64,000 nt of DNA. It comes from Amycolatopsis benzoatilytica AK 16/65 (lineage in GTDB: Bacteria; Actinomycetota; Actinomycetes; Mycobacteriales; Pseudonocardiaceae). The stretch covers positions 4,927,039-4,991,038 of the forward strand of contig NZ_KB912942.1 in assembly GCF_000383915.1 (NCBI RefSeq). Direction: 5' to 3'. Position numbers and translations under genes: made by a program. How positions within the stretch are numbered: position 1 is the first letter of the stretch; the number at the start of each line of letters is the position of its first letter. Shown here piece by piece: positions 24,974-34,238 of the stretch. The notes beneath the pieces are model-generated. The model worked only from the letters and a program-made list of their open reading frames with translations. It was not told the DNA's origin and did no database searches.

Positions 24974-26383
24974 ATGGGCGCCGCACGCGGCACGGAATTG
25001 CGGCTGTTGCTGTTCGCGGTGGCGCTCACCTGGTGCGCGCTCCTGCTCGTCGACGCCGACGCGTTGCAGCGCATCGATTCCTCGGTCCTCACCTACGGCG
25101 CGTCGTTCACCGCGGTGATGGCGGTGGCGCATTTCGCGGTCCGCCGCTGGGCCCCGCACGCGGACCCGCTGATCCTGCCGAGCACCGCGCTGCTGAACGG
25201 GATCGGCCTGGTGATGATCCACCGGATCGATCTGGGCTTGGCCGAACAGGCGGCGGAGAAGGGCAAGCAGTACTCCGCGGTGGCCGGCCAGCAGGTGCTG
25301 TGGACCGTGGTCGGCGTCGCGTTGTTCGTCGGCGTGCTGGGGTTCGTGCGCGACCACCGGGTGCTGACCCGCTACGGCCACCTCGCCGGACTGGCCGGGA
25401 TCGTCGCGATCGTGCTGCCCGCGGTGCTGCCCGCCTCGATGTCCGAGGTCAACGGCGCGAAGGTGTGGATCAAGATCGGCGCAGCGTCGATCCAGCCCGG
25501 CGAGTTCGCGAAGCTGATGCTGATCGTGTTCGCTGCGACCTCGCTGGTGGCGAAACGGGACTTGTTCCGGGTCGCCGGGCGGAAAGTGCTCGGCGTCGAG
25601 CTGCCGCGAGCGCGCGACCTCGGCCCGATCGTGCTCGCCGCGCTGGGCTGCGTCGCGGTGCTGGCCTTCGAGAAGGAGCTGGGCGCCGCGCTGCTGTTCT
25701 TCGGGATCGTCCTGGTGATGATCTACCTGGCGACCGAGCGGGCGATCTGGGTGTTCGCCGGCCTGCTGATCTTCGTCGTCGGCTGCGTGCTGGCGTACTT
25801 CCTGTTCAACCACGTGCGCCAACGGGTCGCGAACTGGATGGACCCGCTGGCGACCTACGACCGGCCCGGCGGCGGGTACCAGATCGCGCAGGGACTGTTC
25901 GGGCTCGGCACCGGCGGCCTCGGCGGGACCGGTCTCGGCAACGGACGGCCGGACATCGTGCCGGAAGCGAACACCGACTTCATCACCGCGAGCATCGGCG
26001 AGGAGCTGGGTTTCCTCGGCCTGGCCGCGGTGCTGATGCTGTACCTGCTGATCGCCCTGCGGGGCATGCGGCACGCGCTCGCCGTCCGCGACAGCTTCGG
26101 CAAACTTCTCGGCGGCGGGCTCGCGTTCACCGTGGTGATGCAGATCTTCGTCGTCGTCGGCGGCGTGACGAAGCTGATCCCGGAAACCGGCATCACCGCG
26201 CCGTTCCTGTCGAAGGGCGGCTCGTCGTTGCTGGCGAACTACATCCTGGTGGCGTTGCTGCTGCGGATCTCCGACGCGGCAAGAAAACCGGCGACCGAAC
26301 CGGTGAAGGCGATGCGCGCGCCGCTGGCGGACGCCGGGACGGTGCTCGTGCAGCGACCGCCGGTGCCGCCTCCTCCTCGCTGA
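24974..26383 (+). CDS. SEDS family glycosyltransferase (FtsW/RodA/SpoVE-like)
   Basis: A 469-residue multi-pass membrane protein of the SEDS family, which polymerises peptidoglycan glycan strands from lipid II with a partner class B penicillin-binding protein. About twelve helices are predicted. The conserved periplasmic loop sequence VNGAKVWIKIGAASIQPGEF and the late motifs PEANTDFITASIGEE, IPETGITAPFLSKGGSS are intact. No penicillin-binding protein gene is adjacent. It looks like the additional actinobacterial RodA/FtsW paralogue rather than the dcw-cluster FtsW. The ATG has a purine-rich upstream stretch. Confidence 0.9.
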   Translation: MGAARGTELRLLLFAVALTWCALLLVDADALQRIDSSVLTYGASFTAVMAVAHFAVRRWAPHADPLILPSTALLNGIGLVMIHRIDLGLAEQAAEKGKQYSAVAGQQVLWTVVGVALFVGVLGFVRDHRVLTRYGHLAGLAGIVAIVLPAVLPASMSEVNGAKVWIKIGAASIQPGEFAKLMLIVFAATSLVAKRDLFRVAGRKVLGVELPRARDLGPIVLAALGCVAVLAFEKELGAALLFFGIVLVMIYLATERAIWVFAGLLIFVVGCVLAYFLFNHVRQRVANWMDPLATYDRPGGGYQIAQGLFGLGTGGLGGTGLGNGRPDIVPEANTDFITASIGEELGFLGLAAVLMLYLLIALRGMRHALAVRDSFGKLLGGGLAFTVVMQIFVVVGGVTKLIPETGITAPFLSKGGSSLLANYILVALLLRISDAARKPATEPVKAMRAPLADAGTVLVQRPPVPPPPR

Positions 26384-26396
26384 TACCGCGATGCCG

Positions 26397-26451
26397 GGCC
26401 GTGAAGGGAACATTGAGGGACTCTGAGTCCCTCAATGTTCCCTTCACGGCC
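26397..26451. terminator. Perfect 26-bp hairpin, AATGTT-type palindromic repeat
   Basis: Arms GGCCGTGAAGGGAACATTGA(GGGACT) and their exact complement enclose a 3-base loop. Here the GGCCCC of the common repeat is replaced by GAACAT in one arm and ATGTTC in the other, so pairing is kept. It lies between convergent genes (SEDS and 8-oxoguanine deaminase) and likely ends both transcripts, although no U tract follows. Confidence 0.8.
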
Positions 26452-26526
26452 GGGCCGGGGTCGTTTGCGAGGCCCCCGTCCGCACCGTCCTGGCAGCCGC
26501 GCGCGTCGTGGCCGGTTTCCCGGCGA

Positions 26527-27864
26527 TCAGCGCTCCCGCAGCCGCGCGCTCGCCGTGGCCAGTTCTCCGGCGATCACCGCTTCCTCGCCCGACCGCAGCC
26601 GCCCGTCCGCGACCACGGTCCGGCCGCCAACGAACACCCGGCGCAACGGCGGCGTCGCGGCGAGCACCAGCGCCGCGACCGGGTCCTCGATCCCCGCGTA
26701 GTTCAGCCCGGTCAGGTCCCACAGGGCCAGATCCGCGAGCTTGCCCACCTCGACCGAGCCGAGCTCGTCCGCCCGGCCAAGGCAGCGGGCGCCGCCCATC
26801 GTCCCGAGCCACAGGGCTTCCCGGGTGGTCAACGCGGTCGGCCCGCCCCGCTGCCGGGCTTGCAGCAGCGCCTGGTGCAGCTCCTCGCCGAGCCCGCCGG
26901 ACTCGCTCGACGCCGCGCCGTCCACGCCGAGGCCGACCGGTGCGCCCGCGTCCAGCAGGTCCCGCACCGGGGCGATCCCGGTGCCCAGCCGGCCGTTCGA
27001 CGTCGGACAGTGCGCCGAGCCGGTACCGGTTTCGCCGAAGCGGCGGATCGCCGCCGGGGCGAGGTGGACGGTGTGCGCGAGCCAGACGTCCGCCGCGAGC
27101 CAGCCGAGCTTTTCCGCGTACTCCGCGGGGGTGCACCCGGTTTCGGCGAGGCATTGCTGTTCCTCGTCGCGAGTCTCGGCCAGGTGCGTGTGCAGCCGGA
27201 CGCCCCGGCGGCGGGCCAGTTCCGCCGCGCCGGTCATCAGCTGCTCGGTCACCGAGAACGGCGAGCACGGCCCGACCGCGATCTGGAGGACGGCGCCGGG
27301 CGAGGCGTCGTGGTAGCGGTCGATCGCGGCCTCGGTGCCCAGCAGAGCGTCCTCTGTGGACTCGACCAACCGGTCCGGCGGGAGGCCGCCGTCCGATTCG
27401 CCGCGGTCCATCGAACCGCGGACCAGGTGCAGCCGCAGCCCGATCCGCTCCCGCGCGGCGGCGAGCGCGGCTACCTGGTCTCCGCCGTCGGACGGGAAAA
27501 CGTAGTGATGGTCGGCGACGGTCGTGCAGCCGGTCAGCGCCAGCCGGGCCAGGCCGGCGGTACCGGCCGCGTGCGTGAGGTCCGCGTCGAGCTTGCCCCA
27601 CACCGGGTACAGCGCGACGAGCCATTCGAACAAGGTGTGGTCGGCGGCCAAGCCCCGGGTCGCCCACTGGTACAGATGGTGGTGCGTGTTGACCAGGCCG
27701 GGAGTGACGAGACAGCCGGACGCGTCCACGCGCTCGTCGACCGGGCCGGGATAGCTGCCGGGACCGACCGCGGCGATGCGGTCGTCCTCGACGACGACGA
27801 ACCCGGTGCGGTACTCCGGCCCGCTCACCGTCGCGATCGCGGCGTTCTCGACCACTGTCCTCAT
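26527..27864 (-). CDS. 8-Oxoguanine deaminase (amidohydrolase family)
   Basis: A 445-residue enzyme of the ATZ/TRZ-like amidohydrolase group, deaminating 8-oxoguanine to urate. The metal ligands H61 and H63 lie in GLVNTHHHLYQWATR; a further histidine is in THLAETRDEE, and the late motif is GVDGAASSESGGL. The PSDGGDQ loop and the MDRGESDGGLPPD sequence are typical of this subgroup. The ATG at 27864 was chosen because the upstream extension lacks conservation. The product urate feeds the uricase operon, so it belongs functionally to the purine block though it lies separately downstream of htpG. Confidence 0.85.
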   Translation of the reverse strand: MRTVVENAAIATVSGPEYRTGFVVVEDDRIAAVGPGSYPGPVDERVDASGCLVTPGLVNTHHHLYQWATRGLAADHTLFEWLVALYPVWGKLDADLTHAAGTAGLARLALTGCTTVADHHYVFPSDGGDQVAALAAARERIGLRLHLVRGSMDRGESDGGLPPDRLVESTEDALLGTEAAIDRYHDASPGAVLQIAVGPCSPFSVTEQLMTGAAELARRRGVRLHTHLAETRDEEQQCLAETGCTPAEYAEKLGWLAADVWLAHTVHLAPAAIRRFGETGTGSAHCPTSNGRLGTGIAPVRDLLDAGAPVGLGVDGAASSESGGLGEELHQALLQARQRGGPTALTTREALWLGTMGGARCLGRADELGSVEVGKLADLALWDLTGLNYAGIEDPVAALVLAATPPLRRVFVGGRTVVADGRLRSGEEAVIAGELATASARLRER

Positions 27865-27984
27865 GCGACACCACACTTTCTCGCTGGACGGTCCAGTACA
27901 CGCGCCCAGCCACCTGGCCGGCAACGGTGCGGTGCTACGAAAACCGGGGCGAAACCCCGCCGCCGCTTGGTGTGTTCGCACAGC

Positions 27985-28016
27985 GGCTGCCCCGGCCTGG
28001 CCAGGCCGGGGCAGCC
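27985..28016 (-). terminator. Perfect 32-bp palindrome after htpG
   Basis: GGCTGCCCCGGCCTGG followed directly by its complement, six bases past the htpG stop. It could fold into a strong GC hairpin. A T-rich tail is missing, as in many actinomycete terminators. Confidence 0.75.
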
Positions 28017-28021
28017 AGCCG

Positions 28022-29902
28022 TCACAGCGCCTTCGCCGCCCGGTCCGCGACCAGGCTGAGGAACCGGCTCGGGTCGCTCAGCTCGCCGCCCTCGGCGAGC
28101 AAAGCCATGCCGTGCAGCAGTTCCGCGGTCTCGGCCAGCGAGGTGTCCTCCGGGTGCTCGGCGAACGCCTTGCGCAGCCCGGTCACCAACGCGTGCTCCG
28201 GGTTGAGCTCCAGGACGCGCTTCACCGGCGGAAGCTCCTGACCCATCGCGCGGTACATCTTCTCCAGCGTCGGCGTCAGGTCGCCCGCGTCGCCGACGAT
28301 GCAGGACGGCGACGTGGTCAGCCGCGACGACAGCCGGACCTCCTTGACCGTGTCGGACAGCGTCGCCGACATCCACTTCAGCAGGTCCGCGTACTCGGCC
28401 TTCTTTTCGTCGCTGGCCTCGTCGCCGAGGTCGACCTCGCCCTTCGCCACCGACTGGAACGTCTTGCCGTCGAAGCCGCTCACCGCGTCCGACCACATCT
28501 CGTCCACCGGGTCGGTGAGGATCAGCACCTCGTACCCCTTGGCACGGAACGCTTCCAGGTGCGGCGAGTTCTCGATGACGGTGCGCGAATCGCCGGTCAG
28601 GTAGTAGATGTGCTCCTGCCCGTCCTTCATCCGCGAGACGTAGTCGCGCAGCGAGGTCGGCTTCTGCGCGTGGTGCGTCGAGTCGAACGACGAGATCTCC
28701 AGGATCTGCTCCCGGTTCTCCGGATCGTCGATCAGCCCTTCCTTGACCGCGCGGCCGAACTCGGCCCAGAAGGTCGCGTACTTCTCCGGCTCCTCGGTCA
28801 TCATCGTCTTGACGGTGGAGAGCACCTTCTTCTCCAGCCGCCGCCGGATCGCGCGGATCTGGCGGTCCTGCTGCAGGATCTCGCGCGACACATTCAGCGA
28901 CAGGTCCTGCGCGTCGACGACCCCCTTCACGAAGCGCAGGTAGTTCGGCATCAGCGCTTCGCAGTCGTCCATGATGAAGACGCGCTTCACGTACAGCTGC
29001 ACGCCGCGCTTCGCGTCCCGCAGGAACAGGTCCATCGGCGCGCGGGACGGGAGGAACAGCAGCGCCTGGTACTCGAAGGTGCCCTCAGCCTGCATCCGGA
29101 CCGTCTCGAGCGGATCGGTCCAGTCGTGGCTGATGTGCTTGTAGAACTCGTGGTACTCCTCGTCGGAGACCTCGTCCTTCGAGCGCGCCCAGAGCGCCTT
29201 CATCGAGTTGACGGTCTCCAGCGCCCCGTCTTCTTCGCCCAGCTTGACCATCTGCACCGGCCAGGTGATGAAGTCCGAGTAACGCTTGACGATCTCCCGC
29301 ACCTTCAACGGCGACGTGTAGTCGAAGAGGTGGTCCTCGTCGTCGGCCGGCTTGAGGTGCAGCGTGACCGACGTGCCCTGCGGGGCGTCGGCGACCGTCT
29401 CAATCGTGTAGGTGCCCTCGCCTTCCGACTCCCAGCGCACGCCCTCCTCGGCGCCCGCGCGGCGGGTCAGCAGGGTGACCTTGTCGGCGACCATGAAGCT
29501 GGAGTAGAACCCGACGCCGAACTGGCCGATCAGGTCCTGCCCGGCGGAGTCCTTCGATTCCTTGAGCTTGCGCAGGAATTCGGCGGTCCCCGACTTCGCG
29601 ATGGTGCCGATCAGATTGACGACGTCGTCGCGGTTCATCCCGATGCCGTTGTCGCGCACGGTGAGGGTGCGCGCCTCGGCGTCGAGAAGGATCTCGATGT
29701 GCAGATTGTCCGTCTCGGCCCGCAGATCCTTGTCGCGGTACGTCTCCAGGCGCAGCTTGTCGAGCGCGTCGGAGGCGTTCGACACCAGCTCGCGCAGGAA
29801 GATGTCCTTGTTCGAGTAGATCGAGTGGATCATCAGCTGCAGCAGCTGGCGCGCCTCGGACTGGAACTCCAGCGTCTCGACCTGCGCGGTTTCCTCTGCC
29901 AT
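28022..29902 (-). CDS. htpG: Molecular chaperone HtpG (Hsp90)
   Basis: A 626-residue bacterial Hsp90. The GHKL ATPase motifs are all present: [23 protein letters not shown], and [13 protein letters not shown]. The middle domain holds the catalytic arginine loop region ([18 protein letters not shown]), followed by the C-terminal dimerisation domain. The ATG at 29902 gives the normal start ([20 protein letters not shown]). Bordered by a palindromic repeat upstream and a strong hairpin downstream, so it forms its own transcription unit. Confidence 0.97.
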
Positions 29903-29987
29903 GGCTTTAGCGTTTCCTTTCCCGCCCCTGAAAAGACCGGCGGGAAGTCTACCCGCGCGCAACCAGGCGCCGCGCGGAGACCACTAA

Positions 29988-30042
29988 GTCCGTGAAGGGC
30001 CCCTTGAGGGACTTAGATTCCCTCAAGGGGCCCTTCACGGAC
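29988..30042. terminator. Perfect 24-bp hairpin, GGGGCCC-type palindromic repeat
   Basis: Arms GTCCGTGAAGGGCCCCTTGA(GGGA) and their perfect complement around the loop CTTAGAT. This is the best consensus copy. It lies downstream of the DUF6986-like gene and upstream of htpG, both on the minus strand, so it would end the aceB operon. Confidence 0.82.
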
Positions 30043-30111
30043 CACAGCCGCGCCAACTCGCCAACCGCAGCCGCCGCAACCAGCCAACCCGGGCGTGACC
30101 GCCGCGAACGT

Positions 30112-31308
30112 TCAGGCTTGCCGCCGCGCGTACGCGTCCAGCCGGGCCGCCTCGAACGGCAGCTCCGACTCCGCCAACGCCCCGCAGCGGTAGCCGCCCA
30201 GCAGATACCGGGCCAGTGCCTCGGCCGTGGCGGGCTCGTCCAGCACTCCCCCGGCCGTCTTCGACGCGTAGTCCTGCAACCGTTTGGCTGCCGCCGGGGC
30301 ACCCTCGCGGTAGAAGGTGTAGGTCGCCGCGTACCGGGTCGGCAGCTGGTGCGGGTGCAGGTCCCAGCCCTGGTAGAAGCCGTTCTCCAGCGACCGGCGC
30401 ACCAGTCGCAGGTGCTCGGCCCACGCGCCGGGCAGGTCGTCGCCGACCGGGAGCCGGTTGGTCGAGCCGTCCGACAGCCGGACTCCGGTGCCTGCCGCCG
30501 CGACCTGCATCAGCTGCTTCGCGAAGTCCGCCGCCGGGTGCGCCATGCTCTGGTACGCCGCGCTGATGCCGAGACCCGCGCTGTAGTCGTAGGTCCCGTA
30601 ATGCAGCCCGGAGCACCGGCCGTCGGCCGCCTGGACGATCTGCGCGACCGCCACCGTGCCGTCGGTCGACAGGATCGACTGCGCGGTTTCGATCTGCACC
30701 TCGAACCGCAGCGCCCGGTCCGGCAGTCCGTACGCGGTTTCCAGCCGCCCCAGCACTTCCGCGGCGACCTCGACCTGTTCCACCGCGGTGACCTTCGGCA
30801 GCGTCACCACGAATCCGTCCGGCAGCGAGCCCTCGGAAAGCAGCCCGGACAGGAACAGGTCAAGCGTCCGGATGCCCCGGCGCCGCGTCGCGGCTTCGAA
30901 GCTCTTGAACCGGATTCCGACGAACGGGGTGCCGCCGGTCGTCGCGAGAGTGCGCCCGGCAGCCGCCGCGGCCGCGTCCTCCGCTTCGTCGCCGGGATGG
31001 CCGTAGCCGTCCTCGAAGTCGATGCGGAGGTCCTCGATCGGCTCGGTGAGAAGCTTCTCGCGGACTCGCTCGGCCACCGCCGGGTCGAGATTCAGCAGGT
31101 CGCCGTGTTCGACGAAGGCCCGCATCGCCTGCTTGCCCCAATCGGCGACCAAGCGCGTGCGGTACTGCGACGCCGGCACGTACACCGTGTGCACTGGACG
31201 ACGGCCCGGAGACTCGCCGGGGTAGCGCGCCGCCACCCGCGCGTCGGCCTCGGCCAGACGCGCGTCGGCGGCGGTGTAGACGTCCTCGGCGAGCCGTCCG
31301 CCGCCCAT
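30112..31308 (-). CDS. DUF6986-like protein of the HpcH/HpaI aldolase-CitE superfamily
   Basis: A 398-residue protein whose fold resembles CitE/HpcH aldolases: RIDFEDGYGHPGDEAE carries the acidic metal-site motif, and VQIETAQSIL has the typical late glutamate. LHYGTYDYSAGLGISAAYQSMAHP is a further conserved block. The ATG shares one base with the aceB stop (TAATG), so the two are tightly coupled. Malate synthase belongs to the same broad superfamily (acetyl-CoA/pyruvate-enolate chemistry), so this gene may act on a related C4 or C5 acid in glyoxylate use. The exact reaction is unknown. Confidence 0.75.
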   Translation of the reverse strand: MGGGRLAEDVYTAADARLAEADARVAARYPGESPGRRPVHTVYVPASQYRTRLVADWGKQAMRAFVEHGDLLNLDPAVAERVREKLLTEPIEDLRIDFEDGYGHPGDEAEDAAAAAAGRTLATTGGTPFVGIRFKSFEAATRRRGIRTLDLFLSGLLSEGSLPDGFVVTLPKVTAVEQVEVAAEVLGRLETAYGLPDRALRFEVQIETAQSILSTDGTVAVAQIVQAADGRCSGLHYGTYDYSAGLGISAAYQSMAHPAADFAKQLMQVAAAGTGVRLSDGSTNRLPVGDDLPGAWAEHLRLVRRSLENGFYQGWDLHPHQLPTRYAATYTFYREGAPAAAKRLQDYASKTAGGVLDEPATAEALARYLLGGYRCGALAESELPFEAARLDAYARRQA

Positions 31309-32882
31309 TACTGGATGTGCTCGTAGGCCGGCAGCGTCAGGAAGTCCGGGAAGTCGTCGGCAAGCGCGACCTGCTCGAACAGCTCGACAGCCGGCTTCAG
31401 CAGGTCGTCCTGGATCTCCGCGGCCAGCTCGCCGCGGACGTCGGCGACGACGCCGCGCACCAGCTCCGCGGTGACCTGGTCGCCGCTGTCCAGCTGCGTG
31501 CCGTTCTTGACCCACTGCCACACCTGCGACCGCGAGATCTCCGCCGTCGCCGCGTCTTCCATCAGGTTGTGGATCGCCGCCGCGCCATTGCCGCCCAGCC
31601 ACGAGGCCAGGTAGCGGATGCCGACGTCGACCGCCGCGCGCAGACCGGCCGCGGTGGCGCTGCCCGGCGTCGACGCGACGTCCAGCAGCTGGTCGGCCGT
31701 CACGCTGACCTCGTCGCGGGTGCGCTCCAGCTGGTTCGGCTTGTCGCCGAGGACCTTGTCGAACTCTTCCTTGCAGAGTGCGACCATGCCCGGGTGCGCG
31801 ACCCACGAACCGTCGAAGCCGTCCCCGGCCTCCCGCGACTTGTCGGCGTGCACCTTGTCGAAGGCGCCCTGGTTGACTTCCGGGTCCTTGCTCGGGATGA
31901 ACGCGGCCATGCCGCCGATCGCGAACGCGCCGCGCTTGTGGCAGGTGCGCACCAGCAGCTCGGTGTAGGCGCGCATGAACGGCGCGGTCATGGTGACCGA
32001 GTTGCGGTCCGGCAGCACGAACTTCTCGCCCGCGTCGCGGAAGTACTTGATGACGCTGAACAGGTAGTCCCAGCGGCCCGCGTTGAGACCGGAGGCGTGC
32101 TCGCGCAGTTCGTAGAGGATCTCTTCCATCTCGAACGCGGCCGGGATGGTCTCGATCAGCACGGTGGCGCGGACGGTGCCGTGCGGGATGCCGAGTGCCT
32201 TCTCCGCGTGCGTGAACACGTCGTTCCACAGCCGCGCTTCGAGGTGGCTTTCCATCTTCGGCAGGTAGAAGTACGGGCCCTTGCCGGAGTCCAGCAGCGC
32301 CTGCGCGTTGTGGAAGAAGAACAGGCCGAAGTCGACCAGCGCGCCGACGCCCCTGCGGCCGCCGAAGGTCAGGTTGCGCTCGTCGAGGTGCCAGCCGCGC
32401 GGGCGGACCACGATGGTGGCGTGCTCGACGTCCGGCTTCAGCTCGTAGTGCTTGCCGTTCTGGTCCAACGTGATGGTGCCGCGGATCGCGTCGGACAGGT
32501 TGACCTGGCCGCCCACCACGTTCGCCCAGTGCGGCGTGTTGGCGTCCTCGAAGTCGGCGAGCCACACCTTGGCGCCGGAATTGAGGGCGTTGATCGTCAT
32601 CTTGCGGTCGGTGGGACCGGTGATCTCCACGCGGCGGTCGCGCAGCGCGGCCGGAGCCCCGGCCACCTGCCAGTCGCCGTCGCGGATCTCCTTGGTCTCC
32701 GGGAGGAAGTCGAGGCGTCCGGTGGTCCGGGCCTCCTCCCTCCGCTTGCCGCGGGCGACGAGCAGCTCGTCGCGCCGCGCGGCGAACTCGTCGTGCAAGC
32801 CCGCCACGAAGGCAAGAGCTTCCTGCGTCAGAATCTCGTCTCCACGCTCGACCGTACCGCCGAGAACCTGGACCTCAGACAT
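31308..32882 (-). CDS. aceB: Malate synthase A
   Basis: A 524-residue malate synthase condensing glyoxylate with acetyl-CoA to malate. Signature sequences include WLADFEDANTPHW, VRPRGWHLDERN and ETIPAAFEMEEILYELREH; the catalytic aspartate/arginine environment is intact. The start was set at the ATG at 32882 (MSEVQVLGG), three codons inside the longest frame. Its position next to an IclR regulator mirrors the Streptomyces allantoin regulon, where malate synthase removes glyoxylate made from allantoin. No isocitrate lyase gene is nearby, which supports a purine-linked over an acetate-linked role. Confidence 0.95.
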   Translation of the reverse strand: MSEVQVLGGTVERGDEILTQEALAFVAGLHDEFAARRDELLVARGKRREEARTTGRLDFLPETKEIRDGDWQVAGAPAALRDRRVEITGPTDRKMTINALNSGAKVWLADFEDANTPHWANVVGGQVNLSDAIRGTITLDQNGKHYELKPDVEHATIVVRPRGWHLDERNLTFGGRRGVGALVDFGLFFFHNAQALLDSGKGPYFYLPKMESHLEARLWNDVFTHAEKALGIPHGTVRATVLIETIPAAFEMEEILYELREHASGLNAGRWDYLFSVIKYFRDAGEKFVLPDRNSVTMTAPFMRAYTELLVRTCHKRGAFAIGGMAAFIPSKDPEVNQGAFDKVHADKSREAGDGFDGSWVAHPGMVALCKEEFDKVLGDKPNQLERTRDEVSVTADQLLDVASTPGSATAAGLRAAVDVGIRYLASWLGGNGAAAIHNLMEDAATAEISRSQVWQWVKNGTQLDSGDQVTAELVRGVVADVRGELAAEIQDDLLKPAVELFEQVALADDFPDFLTLPAYEHIQ

Positions 32883-32940
32883 GCGCAACACCCCGGGTAG
32901 TACTTCGGATAACGTCCCTACGGTTTTCTACCTGACGGAC

Positions 32941-32962
32941 TATAGTTTCTGCATAGCGGAAC
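32941..32962. promoter_or_regulatory. Shared promoter/operator region between aceB and the IclR gene
   Basis: ACTATAGT reads as a -10-like hexamer on both strands. It is followed by an imperfect dyad GTTTC-n8-GGAAC (32945-32962). IclR repressors commonly bind such sites between their own gene and the target operon. Confidence 0.4.
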
Positions 32963-33001
32963 AGCAATCGGGTCAGTTCAGCTCTGTGAGGAGGACCACT
33001 G

Positions 33002-33766
33002 GTGGCGGCTGAGAAGACCGGACGGGACGGCGGCGTCCAGTCCCTGCAAAGGGCATTCGACCTGCTGGAGCACCTGGCGGACACCGGCGGCGAGGCCAGC
33101 CTTTCGGAGCTGGCGACGCTGTCCGGGCTGCCGATGCCGACCATCCACCGGCTGATCCGGACACTGGTCGCGCTCGGCTACGTCCGGCAGAACACCAACC
33201 GGCACTACGCGCTCGGCGCGCGGCTGATCCGGCTCGGCGAGAACGCGAGCATGCAGTTCGGCGCGTGGGCGCGGCCGCTGCTGGTGGAGCTGGTCGAGGA
33301 GGTCGGCGAAACGGCGAATCTGGCGGTGCTCGAACGCGACGAGGTGGTGTACGTCGCCCAGGTGCCGTCGAAGCACTCGATGCGGATGTTCACCGAGGTC
33401 GGCCGGCGGCTGCTGCCGCACGGAACCGGCGTGGGCAAGGCGATGCTGGCCGAACTGCCCGCGGACGAGGTCTCGGCGCTGCTGGAGCGGACCGGGATGC
33501 CCGCCTACACCGAGCACACGTTCACCGACCCGGACGCGCTCGCGGTCGAACTGAAGAAGATCGCCGGCCAGGGCTACGCACTGGACGAGGCGGAACAGGA
33601 ACTGGGCGTGCGCTGCATCGCCGTCGCCGTCCCGGGCGCGCCGGTGCCGGCCGCGGTGTCGGTCTCCGGCCCGTCCGGACGGCTGACGGCGGACGCGGTC
33701 AGCCACATCGCGCCGGTCGTGCAGAAGATCGCGGACCGGCTCTCCCAGCAGTTGCCGGCTACCTGA
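33002..33766 (+). CDS. IclR family regulator, probably AllR-like
   Basis: A 254-residue IclR regulator. The N-terminal winged helix covers LQRAFDLLEHLAD to ALGYVRQ (LSELATLSGLPMPTIHRLIRTL is the helix-turn-helix); the effector domain follows (RRLLPHGTGVGKAMLAELP, GYALDEAEQELGVRCIAVAV). The GTG follows a strong ribosome binding site (GAGGAGG). It is divergent from aceB. In Streptomyces coelicolor the IclR protein AllR represses allantoinase, allantoicase and malate synthase genes, with allantoate or glyoxylate relief; by context this is the likely counterpart, but binding was not tested. The last 8 bp overlap the convergent GNAT gene. Confidence 0.85.
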   Translation: MAAEKTGRDGGVQSLQRAFDLLEHLADTGGEASLSELATLSGLPMPTIHRLIRTLVALGYVRQNTNRHYALGARLIRLGENASMQFGAWARPLLVELVEEVGETANLAVLERDEVVYVAQVPSKHSMRMFTEVGRRLLPHGTGVGKAMLAELPADEVSALLERTGMPAYTEHTFTDPDALAVELKKIAGQGYALDEAEQELGVRCIAVAVPGAPVPAAVSVSGPSGRLTADAVSHIAPVVQKIADRLSQQLPAT

Positions 33767-34238
33767 GCTCGCCTTCGAGGAGGTCCAGCAGCATCCCGTC
33801 GTGCAAGGTGCCGTCGGGTGCCCGCTCGTAGCTCCGGAGCACCCCGACCCGGCGAAAGCCGAGCTTCTCGTACACGTGGATCGCGCGGGCGTTGTCCGCC
33901 GCCGGGTCGATGGTCAGCCGGTGGTGGCCCTGGTCGAACAGGCGCTGAGCCAGGACCCGGATCGCCTGCGCGCCGAGGCCGCGGCCGTAGTAGTCCGGGT
34001 GCACGGCGAGGTCGATGCCGGCGTGCCGGTACCGGCGGTCGAGTTCTTCCCAGGCTTGGATCACACCGGCCATGCGGCCTTCGTGCTCGATCGCGTACGC
34101 CTGGTGGCCTTCCTCGACCACGAGCAGGTCGTCGGTTTCCTCGTCCGGATCGCCCCACCACCGTGCGACCTCCGGCGCGGCGAGGATCTCCCGGATCCGT
34201 GGCCGGTCGGCTTCGGTCAGCGGCCGGAGGGCGATCAT
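33759..34238 (-). CDS. GNAT acetyltransferase, AAC(6')-like
   Basis: A 159-residue GNAT enzyme. The start IALRPLTEADRPRIREILAAPEVARWWGDPDEE resembles the AAC(6') aminoglycoside acetyltransferase/chromosomal GNAT group; the acetyl-CoA loop is VHPDYYGRGLGAQAIR and the late motif NARAIHVYEKLGFRRVG. The ATG overlaps the stop of the upstream lipoprotein gene by four bases. Whether it modifies aminoglycosides is unknown; many close family members do not. Confidence 0.82.
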   Translation of the reverse strand: MIALRPLTEADRPRIREILAAPEVARWWGDPDEETDDLLVVEEGHQAYAIEHEGRMAGVIQAWEELDRRYRHAGIDLAVHPDYYGRGLGAQAIRVLAQRLFDQGHHRLTIDPAADNARAIHVYEKLGFRRVGVLRSYERAPDGTLHDGMLLDLLEGELR

